DNA of 64,000 nucleotides from Lithobates sylvaticus (GCA_028564925.1 CM053031.1:161736726-161800725), one strand, 5' to 3'. Shown: positions 35,830 through 49,673, counted from the stretch's first letter. Notes: generated by a model not told the origin, from the sequence alone. Numbers and translations: made by a program.

Positions 35830-35919
35830 CGGGAGCCGCCACGAGCGGCATATCGCCGCAATGTGTGGCAGCACGCCGCACATTGCGGCGATATGCCGCT
35901 CGTGGCGGCTCCCGTGCGC
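35825..35919. other. Perfect 41-bp inverted repeat, 13-nt loop
   Basis: The left arm 35825-35865 is the exact reverse complement of 35879-35919, with loop 35866-35878. It is GC-rich and lies inside a MITE. It would form a strong hairpin in single-stranded DNA or RNA. Confidence 0.95.
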
Positions 35920-36167
35920 GCCGCTGTCTACGGTGCATGCGCCGCCTGTCTTTTTGTAAATATCTCCTAAACCGTGTAGGTTTCGGAGATATTTCTTGGA
36001 CCTACAGATAAGCCTTAATCTAGGCTTACCTGTAGGCCAAAGTGGTTTTTAAGGGTTTACAGACACTTTAAGTATTGTGCTAAGTGGGAAAGGAAGTTTG
36101 AATTCAATGGTAAACTAACTGTGAAAGGGTGACAGGAGTTGGTGGATAAGCTTAAATTGTTAGGAAA

Positions 36168-37321
<1,154 letters not shown>

Positions 37322-38049
37322 GGTATGGATTAGAAATGACAGAATACGGATTTGAGCATGCTAGAATAAGAGTAGAAGGAAGGAGAACAAAATAAAAATG
37401 CCAAGCCCAACTGCCCCTAGTGGACAAAGAGAATGATCTCATTTGTCATCCCCAGAGAACACCTTCTTCTAATGGTCCTCCCCCTACCACCCTCCCTGTG
37501 ACATCCAACCCTGTCAGAGGAACCGCCTCTGAACAAAACCCCAACCCCATTTCCCCAATCTCTGCAGATGACAGTCAGCTCTGTGCGATGATCTATATTA
37601 GAGAGGTTGACTGACGCATGGTCCCAGGGATGGGAAGTTCCCGAGGGAACTAAGAGACCCAGAAAAACAGTAGATTATGGCGAGGAGGACACAGAGGATG
37701 CTGTATCCCCTAATAGAAGTTCCAAACCCTAGAGGTGGACAAAATGGTCTTCCCCTAACTGACTGTTTTAGACCATGGACTGAGAGTGACATGCAGAAGG
37801 CTACCGAGCATATTAAACATCCTAAGTTTGGGGCCCCAGAATTCATTGAAAATATGGAAGGTCTCAGGAACAGTTATAGGCTAGACGGGGTCAAAGTGGA
37901 AAGGGCTTTAAGGAGGGTTCTAGGATCAGATTGGGTATCAGTAAAGGGAAATTGGGACTCCTGTGTAGCCCCAGTGCCCCCTCAACAAAGAGGGGAATCA
38001 CTGGACAATGACAGCCAAGGTTTGACAGACAGATTGACTGTGAAAATAT

Positions 38050-38605
38050 ATTACTAATACTAAATATAAACTTGCACTGATGGAAACAACTAAGTGGTAA
38101 TGAAATGCAGCTGCCGTAGACAAGGTGCTAATCACTTGGATAAATGTGGATAAAAAAATACAGCGCTCGCAACACACAATATGAGTGAAATCAACAAAAA
38201 AGTCAGAATAAAAATCCAAATAAATGCAACTGAAGTGTTAGTCCACAATGCAGTAGGTGCAAAAAACGCTTCACAAACCTGCAGGAGTACAGTGACACCC
38301 CCCTTTTGCATCCCCACTCGCCAGAACAGAACGACCCCCAGCTTTGCAGTCCAGGGGTCACTTCAGGCTTGTAAATGGTATCCCAAACACGTGGATTGGT
38401 GTCAAAACATCAGATGGGGAATCGGTGTAAACATCAGTTGATAGATTCCAATAGGAGGCTCTCAACAGGATATACAGGCACCCAAAAATGAAGAGGATGG
38501 ACTAATAGTGAAGTACTGTTATAAAAGTTGATTTAATGCGCATAGGGGTCGATACTTACAATAAAATATAAAGATGCAATCTCCGATGGTTACAACGAAC
38601 TGACT
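38050..38605. repeat. Insertion in gag region, family uncertain
   Basis: Non-gag sequence between two gag-like stretches. It contains 'acagcgctcgcaacacac', 'aagttgatttaatgcgcat' and 'aaaatataaagatgc', the style of AT-rich frog repeats seen elsewhere in the window. Boundaries are approximate. No ORF. Confidence 0.45.
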
Positions 38606-39544
38606 GGCAAAAGATTAATTTGACTGTACAGGAAGACAAGGAAAGTGTCAATGATTATCTGAATAAACTACGAGAAGTTTTTAAAGTATTCTCCGGGCTC
38701 CCCAAAGCTGAGGAAGTGAATAGTGCATATCAACAACAGTTAAAAATCGCTTTTGTTAATGGCTTGAAACAAGATCATAATTACTATATTGTTAAAAATA
38801 TGATTACATACCACACTGCCAGTGTCATAGACACCCTGCAGTATGCTAAACATTCTGAGAAATATTTGAAAATGATGGCAAAAAAGAATGAGAGTGAAGG
38901 TTTTTGTGCAAGGTGATGAAGGAGATGAGGATGTAGATGAGTACACCGCCGAGACAGAACAAGAGGAGTCTCATAGAGGGAGAGGCACAGGTGGTTTTAG
39001 AGGAAGGAGCAGGTCAAGAGGAAGAGGAAGGGGTAGAGGACAATGGAAGAATAAAGAATGGGTAGAAAGAAGGGAATGTTGGGTTTGTGGAAAATGGGGG
39101 CATTTAGCCAGGGACTGCCCTGACGGGCTAGGCCTCCACAAATTGGATTGACTAGAAAGGGTATATGTGAGCCACCTGGAAAAGATGAGGTACGTTGAAA
39201 ACTTACCACAGGTGGAGTTAATTAAAAGTGTGTACAGTTTTTGGTGGACTCTGGGGCCTCTAGGACCTTAATCCACCCTGCAGATGCGCCTCATATTGAC
39301 CAATCTACAAAATCTATTCTGGTACAAGGATTACCGTATTTATCGGCGTATAACACGCACTTTTTCCCCCTTAAAATCGGGGGAAAGTCGTGGGTGTGTG
39401 TTATACGCGGATACCCCAAAAAAAAGTGCCCAAAAAAATAAAACGGCGCCGAAAAACAGCGGGCGCCGCCGAAAAAAAACGAGCGCCGCCGGAAAAAAAA
39501 AAAAAAACGAGCGCCGCCGGAAAAGACCGATCTGTCTGTTCCGC

Positions 39545-39720
39545 TCTGCTCGCAGTCCCGCCTCCCTGCGCTCGCTTCCGAAACAGCAGGGAGGCGGGAC
39601 TGCGAGCAGAGCCGAACAGACGGCTCGGGCTTTTCCGGCTCCACTCGCAGTCCCGCCTCCCTGCGCTCGCTTCCGAAACAGCAGGGAGGCGGGACTGGGA
39701 GCAGGAGCCGAACAGACGGC
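39545..39720. repeat. Duplicated GC-rich palindromic block
   Basis: 'agtcccgcctccctgcgctc' through 'cagggaggcgggactg' occurs twice (about 39553 and 39649). Each copy is itself an inverted repeat around 'cgcttccgaaacag'. Confidence 0.85.
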
Positions 39721-39789
39721 TCGGGCTTTTCCGCCGACGCTCGGGCTTTTCCGGCCTCGCAGTCTTCTAGGCGGCAATTTTAAATGTGG

Positions 39790-40120
39790 AAAAGATGGAA
39801 ATGACGCTGGCAAGCTGCAACTGACACTGACAAGCTGCATATCACACTGACAAGCTGCAGATCACACTGGGCAAGCTGCAGATCACACTGGGCAAGCTGC
39901 AGATCACACTGGGCAAGCTGCAAATGACGCTGACAAGCTGCAAATGACGCTGACGAGCTGCAAATGACGCTGACGAGCTGCAAATCACACTGGGCAAGCT
40001 GCAAATCACACTGGGCAAGCTGCAAATGATGCTGGGCAAGCTGCAAATGATGCTGGGCAAGCTGCAAATGACGCTGGGCAAAGCTGCAAATGACGCTGGG
40101 CAAGCTGCAAATGACGCTTA
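39790..40120. repeat. 20-21-bp minisatellite ('aagctgcaaatgacgctg')
   Basis: About 16 copies in two variants, 'aaatgacgctgacgagctgc' and 'aatcacactgggcaagctgc'. Confidence 0.95.
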
Positions 40121-40867
40121 AATGTAAGTGTTTTTTTTTCCCTAAACTTCCCTCCTAAAACTTTTTTTCCTTAAAATGCCCTCCTAAACTTGGGGTGCGT
40201 GTTATACGCCGATAATTACGGTAAGTGGAAAATTGGTGAGGAAATCATTGTCTGAGTATGTCACCATTTAGGAGCCAGAGACAGGGGTCAAGACCACAAC
40301 CAGAGTGATCTTGTCTGTCTGCCCTGTAAATCTTTTGGGTAGAGACCTAATGTCAGCCATGCGTATGTCAGTCAGTGCACAAAATAATGGGTTTGCAGTC
40401 CAGGTAGGACAGGGACCCATGTACCCAATAGAAGAAACACATTATTATTACTCCTTAGATGTGCATATGAAAGACAAGGAGACAGTTAATACTGTTGACA
40501 AAATGATTAATTATGCTGAAACCATGATGGAAGGTAGGACAGTAGATTTACAGGCACCAATAGGGCTCACGGCACAATGTATTTTAAGAGAACACCGGGC
40601 CTGATAGTATTATGCCTCCAGATTTTTCTCAAAGAAGGAAGTTACCCTGCAATTAACCAACGTTTACTGGAGTGTTGAGGGATTTTGTGCATCGGCATGT
40701 TGTATGTTCTATTTAGGGAAATCACCCCACATCTATCCTTGTCTAAACCCAAAAGCCGAAATTGGAGGGAGGTGTGAGGGAATGCCAAGACTTAAGAGAT
40801 TGGGCTCCTGTAAGCGTACCTGACCTATACAAAAGTAAGTTGACAGGTTATTTCTGTCACAAACCCT

Positions 40868-41296
40868 AAAGCCCCATACACACGGTCGGATTTTCCGATG
40901 GATTCTGTCCTATCAGACAATGTTGTCGGAAATTCCGACCATGTGTAGGCACCATCGGACAGTTTCCATCGGATTGTCCGACGGACAAAGTCCTATATCC
41001 TGCTGGATAGATTTTTTGACAACAAAGTCCGATCACACCAAATCCGATCGTGTGTAGCGAATTCCGACGGACAAAGTGCTACGCATGCTCAGATCACATT
41101 ACAAGACCAAAGCTATTGGCTACTAGCCTCTACGTAGTCCGGTCGTAGGCAACAAACGTCACCACTTTCAGAATGATCGGATTTTCCGACAACTTTGTCC
41201 GACCGTGTGTACGCAAAACCAACATCGGACAAAGTACGACGGACATGATCCGACGGACCTGGTCCTCGGATAATCCGAGCGTGTGTATGGGGCTTT
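40868..41296. mobile_element. MITE with 'aaagccccatacacacgg' TIRs
   Basis: The left end 'aaagccccatacacacggtc' and right end 'gagcgtgtgtatggggcttt' are inverted. The interior has many 'tccgac/gtcgga' words. It is about 430 bp, nested in the pol region, with no ORF. Confidence 0.85.
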
Positions 41297-41901
41297 AGGA
41301 CACAAAACCATTACAACACCCTCGGCACACATGTGGGCTGCAGGAACTGAATGATACTTGACACAAGGGGGTCTCCCGTTAGACGGGCTCCCAGGGACAC
41401 TGTGGATTAAAGGTCCAGCAGATGTGGGACTCGTAAAAAGAGTTCAACCAGTAACCATTACTCCAAAATCACACCACAGACCCCACCAAAGACAATACCC
41501 CTTAAAAAGGAAGCAGAGGAGGGTATAGCCCCCTTTTACAAACAGGGGTGATTATTCCAAGTCCTGACAGCCCCTGCAATACCCCTCTTTTTCCTGTTAA
41601 GAAGGCTCCCCCTTCCACAGGCTGGAGAATGGTACAGGATTTACAAGCTGTTAACCAGGCATTTATACCAAGAGCTCCTGTGGTACCAGATCCACACACA
41701 CTATTGAATGATTTAGATCCAGGAAATGAATTATTTTCTGTGATTGATATCAGTAACGCCTTCTTTAGTATTCCTGTGCACCCCGACCATCAATTTTGGT
41801 TTGCCTTCACCTACCGGGGAAAAAGGTATACCTTCACCAGGTTGCCTCAGGGCTATTGTGTGTCCCCCACCATCTTTTCACAGTCAATGTCCTCAAACTT
41901 G

Positions 41902-42996
41902 TGTAGCGGCCATAACTCTCAATGGGGCGGCCTTGACTTTTGGGCTTACTGGTTACCTTTGCTTGGCTTGTCGATGAATGTCCAGGGGTTCCCAGGGTTA
42001 GTACCCAACAACTTTGGATGCTGACACAATAAAAGTCCTTTTGAATGTTTTTATTCTTGCAGTAGTAACATCCAACAAAACACAGTCTCTGATAGGAATA
42101 GAGGGCAAGGGTGAAGAAACTCAGGCACCTTGAACTGCTGACATCCGAAAATGTCTTTAATCAAACCCAGAGAGTAGCCACTCGCAGCTGGGTACTTCAA
42201 TGCCAGACAAACCTCTAGCCAGAGGTATGGCAGCTGACAATGTGATCTGGAAACTTGTTTAAAGTCTCTGACACAGAATGAACTTGCAACCGAAGGTGAA
42301 TAGGAATCTTTCTCACAGTACCTGGAACTTTCTCTGTCTCCTTGGCAGCACTGTGGAAGTATGGATTCTTTAGTGTCCATACAACTCAGCAACCAGGCTC
42401 CTCTTGAGATGCCAGCTTGTTGGCCCTCCTCTGAAAAATCCTCCCCCGGTGACCTATACGAGCTGTGGTGCCCCTCCAATAATGAGAGCACACCGGAACG
42501 CCTTAAATCCTCCTTCAGTTACTGGGCCTCGGGCTAACCGGCTCCAAGACTCTGGAACAGATGGATCCTTGCCCCAGACCATGCGGGTCTGTGGGGCTAG
42601 TCAAACTGACCATGTTGCAGGACGGCAAACGCTCCCAGGCCTGGGGCCCCTTGCAGGGCTACTCCGGTCCAGAACCAGGAAACAGGACTGCGGCCGAACC
42701 CTGAACACGTGACTTCAGCACCTTAAGTACCCTTCCCCAGACTACCCAGCAGGGACAGACGCACCCACTAATTGGCTCCGGGGACGACTGATACCTAAGA
42801 CATCCAACCAGGCCTGGTTCTAGGCCTGTCATGTGTACCTCACTGCACCCATGACCAGGCAGAACCCTAGTACAGCCCAGCCAAACTGATGCCAAAGTTA
42901 ACCTGCACAGTTAACCCTCAGAACCCCATTACTGTTATGAGGGAAAAAACTAAATTTCCACATATAGCGCACACTTGTGAAAGTGTGCCCGCTACA
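41902..42996 (-). repeat. LTR (3' in element orientation)
   Basis: About 1.1 kb, TGTAGCGGCC...CCCGCTACA on the + strand. Ends are inverted over about 8 bp. The paired LTR is 45194-45969. Confidence 0.85.
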
Positions 42997-43402
42997 CACT
43001 CCCCCTGGTTATTTAGACAATGTCCTCATCGTCTAGGCAACAACCAGAGAAAAAATCCTAACATAATTTACAAAAAAACATGCGGTGCCTGAGTTTTAAA
43101 TGGGCCTTGGAATAAGGAAAGGAAGGAAAACACAGTTAAATGTTTGACATTTTCACAACAACACTTTACATACTGCACATTTACCACCTAGACTAACTGA
43201 CTAACCCACCCAATCTCCGATGATCTTGACAGTCGATCTCAGTGCCTCCTGAAACAAACAACAGACAAATGCAATACTATACACTGTACAATTCTTTTAG
43301 AAAGTGAAATTTCACCCCATACTCAGTGAAATTTCCTTGTCTAAAGACACAAGTTTTTTTTTCTAAAACCACTAATCAATACCTAAAATGTAAAAGTTCT
43401 CA

Positions 43403-45192
43403 CTACTGCTGTCCCTTTCCTGCAGACTCACGCCACCTAGTGGTCAGAGCCACTCTACAAGTCCTCATGAAACCAAGTACTGTGGCCTGGCAATGTAGAT
43501 CTTGACAAGTAGTTCTCTCTGCAGCAACTACCTGTCTGTCTAATTCCCACAGTTCTTGTAACTTGTGCAGAAAATCACTAAAAGATGAAGACACGGAGAA
43601 GCTCTTTTTGCAAGATTCAAAGGCTTGACTCAGGAACAGTTCACCAATAGAAATGTGGGTCAGGCAAAACCAAGTCTTTACCCGTTTGAACATCAGAAGT
43701 GGTGATGTAGTACACAGCACTGTCTTTATCCAGTCTGAAGATCACAACCTTGTCACAATAGATGTGCCGACCATAACTCCAATGCTACACACATCCCTGG
43801 AATCGATCAAACATTTCACGGAAAAAGGCTTTCTTTCGCAGTGGCTTTGGGACCTTAAGGTATTCCCAGACATCTTCCGCATACCACTTTTCCTGATTTG
43901 CTTCCACAATGTCCATGACTTCCCTAGGCACGTAAGGGAATTCAAGTCCATACTCTGTTGCCACCCGCTTATGCAACAGCCTCTGAGACCTGGCTAGTCT
44001 CTGTAAATTGGTCCATCCCCAGGGGATATGCAAGAGTGTGGGGACCACTTCACCAATCCCGTGGCACTACTCGAAATCACTGGCAGGTTTTCAAGCTTGG
44101 GCATTGGGGTGTTTCGGGCCGAGGGGGTCCCTACTTGTGGCACCTTGTCCTCCCCGGTAAGGGCTAACCAGGCCACATCATACCCACACCACCACAATAA
44201 CTCATCGGACATTGCATCGCATAAATCCTTAACCCCTTCGGCCTTCGGCAAGGAGCATAAAGATTCTAAGTCAGAGTCCCGTGATACAAATCTTTTTAGG
44301 TTTTAGTACTCACAGTTCCCTCTGTGCTCTCTCCTGTAGACTGTGGTTGCCTTTCCAGGGCAATGGCTTTTGCCCGACGAGTGGCTACTGCAGAGGGCGG
44401 TGGACCCTACTTGCGACTGGGTGAAGGCTGTAGGGGCTCCATTTCCTCCAAGGCAGGCATGGCGGTGAAGTCCGTGAGGGTAGACGAGGCTGTGTCCATC
44501 ACCTCAGGGGTTGACTCCCGAGCCCGTGCAGCAGCAATGTCCTTGTTGGGGGTACTGGCAATAGTGGATGAAACCCGGATTTCAGGCCCTTTAGCCAGAA
44601 CACAAGTGATGTGTTCCTCAGTGGCCACACCTGTGACCCAGTCCATGTGGAAAGCCCGAGGCAGTTTGGTGGGCTGCTCCACCTTGAAGGTATATTCGCC
44701 ACACCTTCGGCACCTGGCGAACGGCCGGGGGTTTGCGACCAACCCGTCACATTTCCCACACAACATTCTGAGGGCATCCATATCTCCAATGGTACACAAT
44801 GGTGCCGGGCATCTGTACGCTTGCTGGACCTCTCACTGTAGGCATCCTGGGTCCAGATGCGGGCATCATACTTGGGAAGCGGTGCATCTTGCTGAGAAGG
44901 TATTGGTGTCTTTTTCTCCAACTCCGAGAAGTCAACCAAGCCTCTTCTCCTTCCGCAACACACTCTCACGCGGTGCCTCGTGCGGGGAAAGATCAGCATA
45001 AACTCCTCCCACTGGGCACTGGTGCTGTGTAACTTTGCGGTATTTTCGGTACAGGCTCCTCCCACGCTTACGCACCTCAGTGAAAGTCTCTCCAAAATGG
45101 CGCTGATCTTTGATGGCGCAGTTCAAAAATACTTCACCCTCTATTCCAATGCCCTGCGAGGTAACTGTAAATCCCGGACTGCGAGCCCCCAC
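43403..45192 (-). pseudogene. Internal coding-like stretches of the pol-less LTR element
   Basis: Minus-strand pieces begin right after the primer-site-like sequence ('MGARSPGFTVTSQG', 45192). Later pieces contain a zinc-ribbon-like 'CGKC...CRRCGEYTF' pattern (44407-44799) and a basic, tryptophan-bearing stretch ('LHIPWGWTNLQRLARSQRLL', 43785-44048). I do not recognise the protein. A Gag-like role would be the default guess for the only coding region of an LTR element, but no CCHC knuckle is present. Broken. Confidence 0.4.
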
Positions 45193-45193
45193 G

Positions 45194-45969
45194 TGTAGCG
45201 GCCATAACCCTCAATGGGGCGGCCTTGACTTTTGGGCTTACCGGTTACCTCCGCTTGGCTTGTCAATGAATGTCCAGGGGTTCCCAGGGTTAGTACTCAA
45301 CAACTTTGAATGCTGACACAATAAAAGTCCTTTTGAAGGTTTTTATTCCTGCAGTGGTAACATCCAACAAAAAACATTCTCATATAGGAATAGAGGGCAA
45401 GGGTGAAGAAACTCGGGCACCTTGAACTGCTGACATCCGTAAATGTCTTTAATCAATCCCAGAGAGTAGCTACTCGCAGCTGGGTACTTCAATGCCAGAC
45501 AAACCTCTAGCCAGAGGTATGGCAGCTGACAATGTGATCCGGAAACTTGTTAAAAGTCTCTGACACAGAATGAAACTGCAACCGAAGGTGAATAGGAACC
45601 TTTCTCACAGAACCTGGAACTTTCTCGCGGGGCTATCCCGGTCCAGAACCAGGAAAAAGGACTGCGGCCGAACCCTGAACACGTGAGTTCAGCACCTTAA
45701 GTACCCTTCCCCAGACTACCCAGCGGGGACAGGCGCACCCACTGATTGGCTCTGGAGAACACTGATACCTAAGATGTCCAACCAGGCCTGGTTATAGGCC
45801 TGTCATGTGTATCTCACTGCACTCATGACCAGGCAGAACCCTAGTACAGCCCAGCCAAACTGATGCCAAAGTTAACCTGCACAATTAACCCTCAGAACCC
45901 CATTACTATTCTGAGGGAAAATATAAATTTCCACATATAGCGCACACTTGTGAAAGTGTGCCCGCTACA
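45194..45969 (-). repeat. LTR (5' in element orientation)
   Basis: 776 bp, paired with 41902-42996 and shorter in its middle. Purine/primer signals place it as the upstream LTR on the minus strand. Confidence 0.85.
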
Positions 45970-47780
45970 CTTGGCTCAATTTGTACCCCCAGGGGGAAGG
46001 CAGCTCCTCCTCTATGTAGACGACATCCTAGTGGCGTCTCCCTCAGAGGAGGTTTGTAGGACTGACACAATGGCTCTGTTGTATTTCCTCCATGACCAAG
46101 GGCATAAGGTAAATAAAACTAAACTCCAGTTGTGACAACAGCAGGTCACATACTTAGGGTATAATATCTCAAAAGAAGGTTGACACCTGGAAGAGGAGAG
46201 AATTTGATCCCTTCTCCAGGTGCCAAAGCCAGAAACAAAGAAACTAATTATGTCTTTTTTGGGCATGACAAATTTTTATAGGGCTTGGATCCCCAGGTAT
46301 GCAATACTGACCGCCCCGTTGGTTCAAGGCAAACATGGGAACCCCATGGCCCCCACACGCTATAAAATGGAGTGAGGAAACAGAGAAAGCCTTTACTGAC
46401 CTAAAACAAGTCCTTTCTAGTTCATCAGTACTAGCCTTCCCAAACTATGATAAACCTGGCAAACAAACAGTAGACTCAAGGGAAGGTCCCATGACATCAG
46501 TACTTACACAGTCACATGGCGGGTGTCAGAGGCAGATTGTTTACTATTCTACAAAACTAGACAGTGTAACTAGATCACTTCCAGTGGTAGCTGCAGCTGA
46601 AGCAGTTAAGGTCTCAGAATCTATAGTGCTATATATCACCTGCTAACACTCAAAGTACCACATGGAGTGTCTGTTATCCTTTTACAACAAAAAATATCAC
46701 ATTTGAGCCCAGCACGACACCTTTCCTGTATGATAATACTTTTGACACAAACTCACTTAACGATAGAGGTGTACTACATTAAACCCATCCACACCACTGC
46801 CGCTTCCTACTGATGATCATAAACATGACTGTACTGCTGCCATCACTGAAAATGTACTGCCACTAAGTGATTTGAAAGATGTACCGTTAGCTAACCCTGA
46901 CATGACACTTTTTGTTGATGTAAGTAAAAGATAAAACCAGATAGCACAAATGCAACTGAATATGCAGTAGTGACACAGGATGAAATCGTAGAAGCTAGGC
47001 CATTACCAAAACATTATTCAGCACAAGTAGCAGAACTTGTAGCACTGACAAGAGTATGCATACTATCAAAAGGAAAATCCGTAACTTTTTACACTAACAG
47101 TCAATATGCATTTTCAACAGTACATGTTTTTGCACAACAATTGAAAAACAGGGGAATGGTCACCTCCAGTGGTAAGCCAATTTCACACACAGACTTCATT
47201 TTAGAACTCCTAGATTCAATACATTTACCAAAAGAGCTTGCAATCTGCAAATGTCAAGCACACACAAAACATACAGACCCCATCTCGGAAGGAAATAAAA
47301 GGGCAGATGAAGCAGCTAAAATAGCGGCACAAGAAACACATCAAATAATGACAGAACAGGAAATCATAGGGATAGATCATATAGTCCTTACTGATATGCA
47401 GCAGAATGCAAACAAATTAATGAAGTCTGTTCTATTCCACAAGGTCCAATCCAAGGAGAAGAGAAAATCCATATTGGAGACTGGGTCCTGGTAAAAGTAA
47501 TAAAAAGAAAACATTGGCACTCACCCAAGTGTAAGGGGCCGTATCAGGTTCTTCTCACCACTTCCACGGCTATAATTTGCAGAGAGGTCTACCTGGATTT
47601 ACCAGTCCCATTTCAAAAAGGTTTTACAGGCAGAGTAGGGCCAGTTGGCTGCAAGAGAACCAGAAAATCCGGCTACAAAGGTAATGTCTCACACAAGGTG
47701 GGACTTGTCTCAAACCGGTGAAGTCTCCCTCCTCTTCCAACTCCCCTACCCTATCCGTTAGGGCTCTGTAGCTGGTTAGG

Positions 47781-49617
47781 ATGAAAGGGACAGTAATTAT
47801 CCTTGGGTTACTGGTGACTCTAGGAGAGTCATCCATAAGAGGGGGGTATACGTTTTGGAAGAGCAGAGGAACCTTTGGATTGGGAAAGAACAGGAAAAGC
47901 ATTGAATTTAACCTTCATAGAAGGAATAACTAGTAGAATTTTAGTTGACTTTTGTCAGATTGCAGATTGCGGAGCTATAACTGGGGCTAGGGGTCTTCTA
48001 TGGGCAGATAAATACATTTGCTGGCTCTGGAATAGGGCAGGATGTCAAGCATGGGATCAGGCCCTGTGGACCACAGTGCATCAAGATTGGGGGTATAATC
48101 TACCAGGGCCTAAAGAGAGTGGAATAAAAGAAAGACTCACAATTACAAAAGCGGCCAACTCCCCCTGCACACATAGTGAGAACTGTAACCAATTATTGAT
48201 AACATTAAAGGAGCCGAGGAAGGAAGATCAGCGGTTGTACTCTATGGGAGCATGGGTGTCAGGAACTGACCCCTCAGCCAGATAGACGCAAGGGAAAAAG
48301 AGGAGGGCCACACTAAAATATAAATTTTGAGTAAAACCATGAGATTCACTAACTTGACCGCTGAGGATGTCATAGCCCTAGAGACAGGATATCAGGGAAA
48401 AAAATAGTGGCTAGAATGGTTGAGATATACAGTTAAAACCTTAAAAAGAGAAAATTGTTTAGTTTGTGCTGTAACCAGAGCACATTTAGCAACGGTGCCT
48501 TTTCCTCTAGATCACAATACAGATCCAGAAGGTTTGAAATGTATGTTGCGGTTGTATAAGAGCTATAAACCTGAAACAAATTCTACCTGTCACACGTTGA
48601 GTTTGTTGTTCCCCTCCAGTACAGAGACCTCAGATACCTCCGGCAGTTACTGCATATCCAGGCAACTTTACTTGATTTGTACTCCCGGGGAACCATAGCG
48701 GGTGGATCTTGGGTCACTACCCAATGACTACTGCAGGGAGAGGATTAACGAAGGCAATGGTGACTGAGTTGAACATAACATTTAGAGAGCTGGTGGATGT
48801 GTGGGGATAAGAAACTGCGAGCTAGGATACCTGCCAATGCCCAAGGGGATTGTGCTATGGTCCAGCTAGCTATGCCCCTGAGGATCCTTTCAGAATACCC
48901 GTGGACTAAGAGTCACCAACGGTATCGAAGGGACACCTCTCCCAAGGGGTCATTTGACTTTCAGATCTACATAGACGAGATTGGGGTTCCGTGTGGAGTG
49001 CCAGATGAGTTTAAGGCTAGGAACCAAGTGGCAGCTGGAGTCCCTTTTCTGGTGGGTGACTTTAAATAAGAATGTTGATTGGATTGGATATATTATAACC
49101 AACAGCGATTTGTGAACTATACCAGGGACGCAGTGAAGGGTATCGCAGAACAGCTAGCTCCCATATCTATAATGGCATGGCAAAACCGTATGGCCCTAGA
49201 TATGATATTAGCTTAGAGAGGGGGAGTATGTAAAATGTTCGGTACTATGTGTTGCACCTTTATCCTTAACAATACAGCTCCTGGAGGGACCGTGACCAGA
49301 GCCATAGAAGGATTGACTGGTCTATTGAATTAATTAGCGGAAAACTCAGGTATTAATGATCCATTCACAAACTGGCTTAAAGTTTGGTTCAGGAAATGGA
49401 CTGGACTTATCACCTCATGTTTGATCTCTATTGCCGTGGCTTTAGCCATCTTGGTGACTTGTGGATGTTGCTGCATTCCCTGTATTCGAGGACTTTCACA
49501 AAAATTGATTGAAACGGCAGTCACAAGAACAATGTATCAAGCCCTTCCTGCCTCTGAGGAGACCTGTGTGGACATTGTAGCTCAACTTAATGACATACAG
49601 TCCGAAAGTGCATAAAA
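47781..49617 (+). pseudogene. env region of the retrovirus-like fossil
   Basis: It starts with a hydrophobic leader ('GTVIILGLLVTLG'). A cysteine-rich surface part follows, with an RxxR-like 'RYRRDTS' stretch near 48925. The transmembrane subunit has an immunosuppressive-like region with CX6CC ('CKMFGTMCC', about 49229-49255) and a membrane anchor followed by cysteines (about 49405-49470). This TM style is shared with gamma- and epsilon-type fish and amphibian retroviruses. Broken. Confidence 0.75.
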
Positions 49618-49673
49618 CACAGGGACTATCATCGAGATGTGTTGAGATAAAATAGCCGCACAAGAGGAGGGAA

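Larger units (their letters stand above)
35589..36071. mobile_element. TTAA-flanked MITE ('agaggaagtaaa' family), copy 2
   Basis: TTAA stands at 35589-35592 and 36068-36071. The left tip is 'agaggaagtaaaggc' and the right 'gggtttacagacact'. It is nested in the gag region of the retrovirus-like fossil and contains a perfect 41-bp hairpin and CRE/NRF1-type sites. Confidence 0.85.
39334..40221. mobile_element. TA-flanked TIR element carrying a minisatellite
   Basis: The left end 'ccgtatttatcggcgtataa' is mirrored by 'ttatacgccgataattacgg' at 40202-40221, with TA on each outer side (39332-39333, 40222-40223). Inside are a duplicated GC-rich palindromic block (about 39545-39720) and a 20-21-bp minisatellite (39790-40120). 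No transposase. A TA target suggests Tc1/mariner, but family is unproven. Confidence 0.7.
41898..45973 (-). mobile_element. Complete two-LTR element, pol-less, nested in pol region
   Basis: LTRs lie at 41902-42996 and 45194-45969, flanked by the 4-bp duplication CTTG (41898-41901, 45970-45973). LTR tips are TGTAGCGG...GCTACA. Orientation is minus: on that strand a purine tract 'ccagggggag' precedes the 42996 LTR, and 'tgggggctcg...tccgggat', close to a tRNA-Pro primer site, follows the 45194 LTR. About 2.2 kb lies between, without recognisable RT, RNase H or integrase. It contains short minus-strand coding-like stretches. The LTR at 45194 is shorter by about 310 bp. The first 430 bp of the two LTRs differ at roughly 20 positions by eye, so this is a middle-aged insertion and younger than its host fossil. 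Coding stretches are broken. Confidence 0.8.
39238..47690 (+). pseudogene. protease-pol region of the retrovirus-like fossil
   Basis: Recognised parts are the aspartic protease ('VDSGASRTL', about 39240), the RT fingers ('WRMVQDLQAVNQ'), the RT 'LYVDD' box near 46010, RNase H ('FYTNSQYAFSTVH', about 47088) and an integrase C-terminal-like phrase ('DWVLVKVIKRKHW', about 47480). Three nested insertions lie within it. Broken in many places. Confidence 0.75.

Noticed and set aside
39284-39850. Plus-strand ORF of 188 codons
   Set aside because: Spans GC-rich palindromic repeats of the TIR element, with no domain and low-complexity R/K/A content.
39790-40120. Possible CRISPR-like array
   Set aside because: Units of 20-21 bp are contiguous with no unique spacers, in a vertebrate context, inside a TIR element: a minisatellite.
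44324-45001. Plus-strand ORF of 225 codons inside the nested LTR element
   Set aside because: Purine tract and primer-site-like sequence place the element on the minus strand, so this is probably antisense. I cannot exclude an antisense gene.
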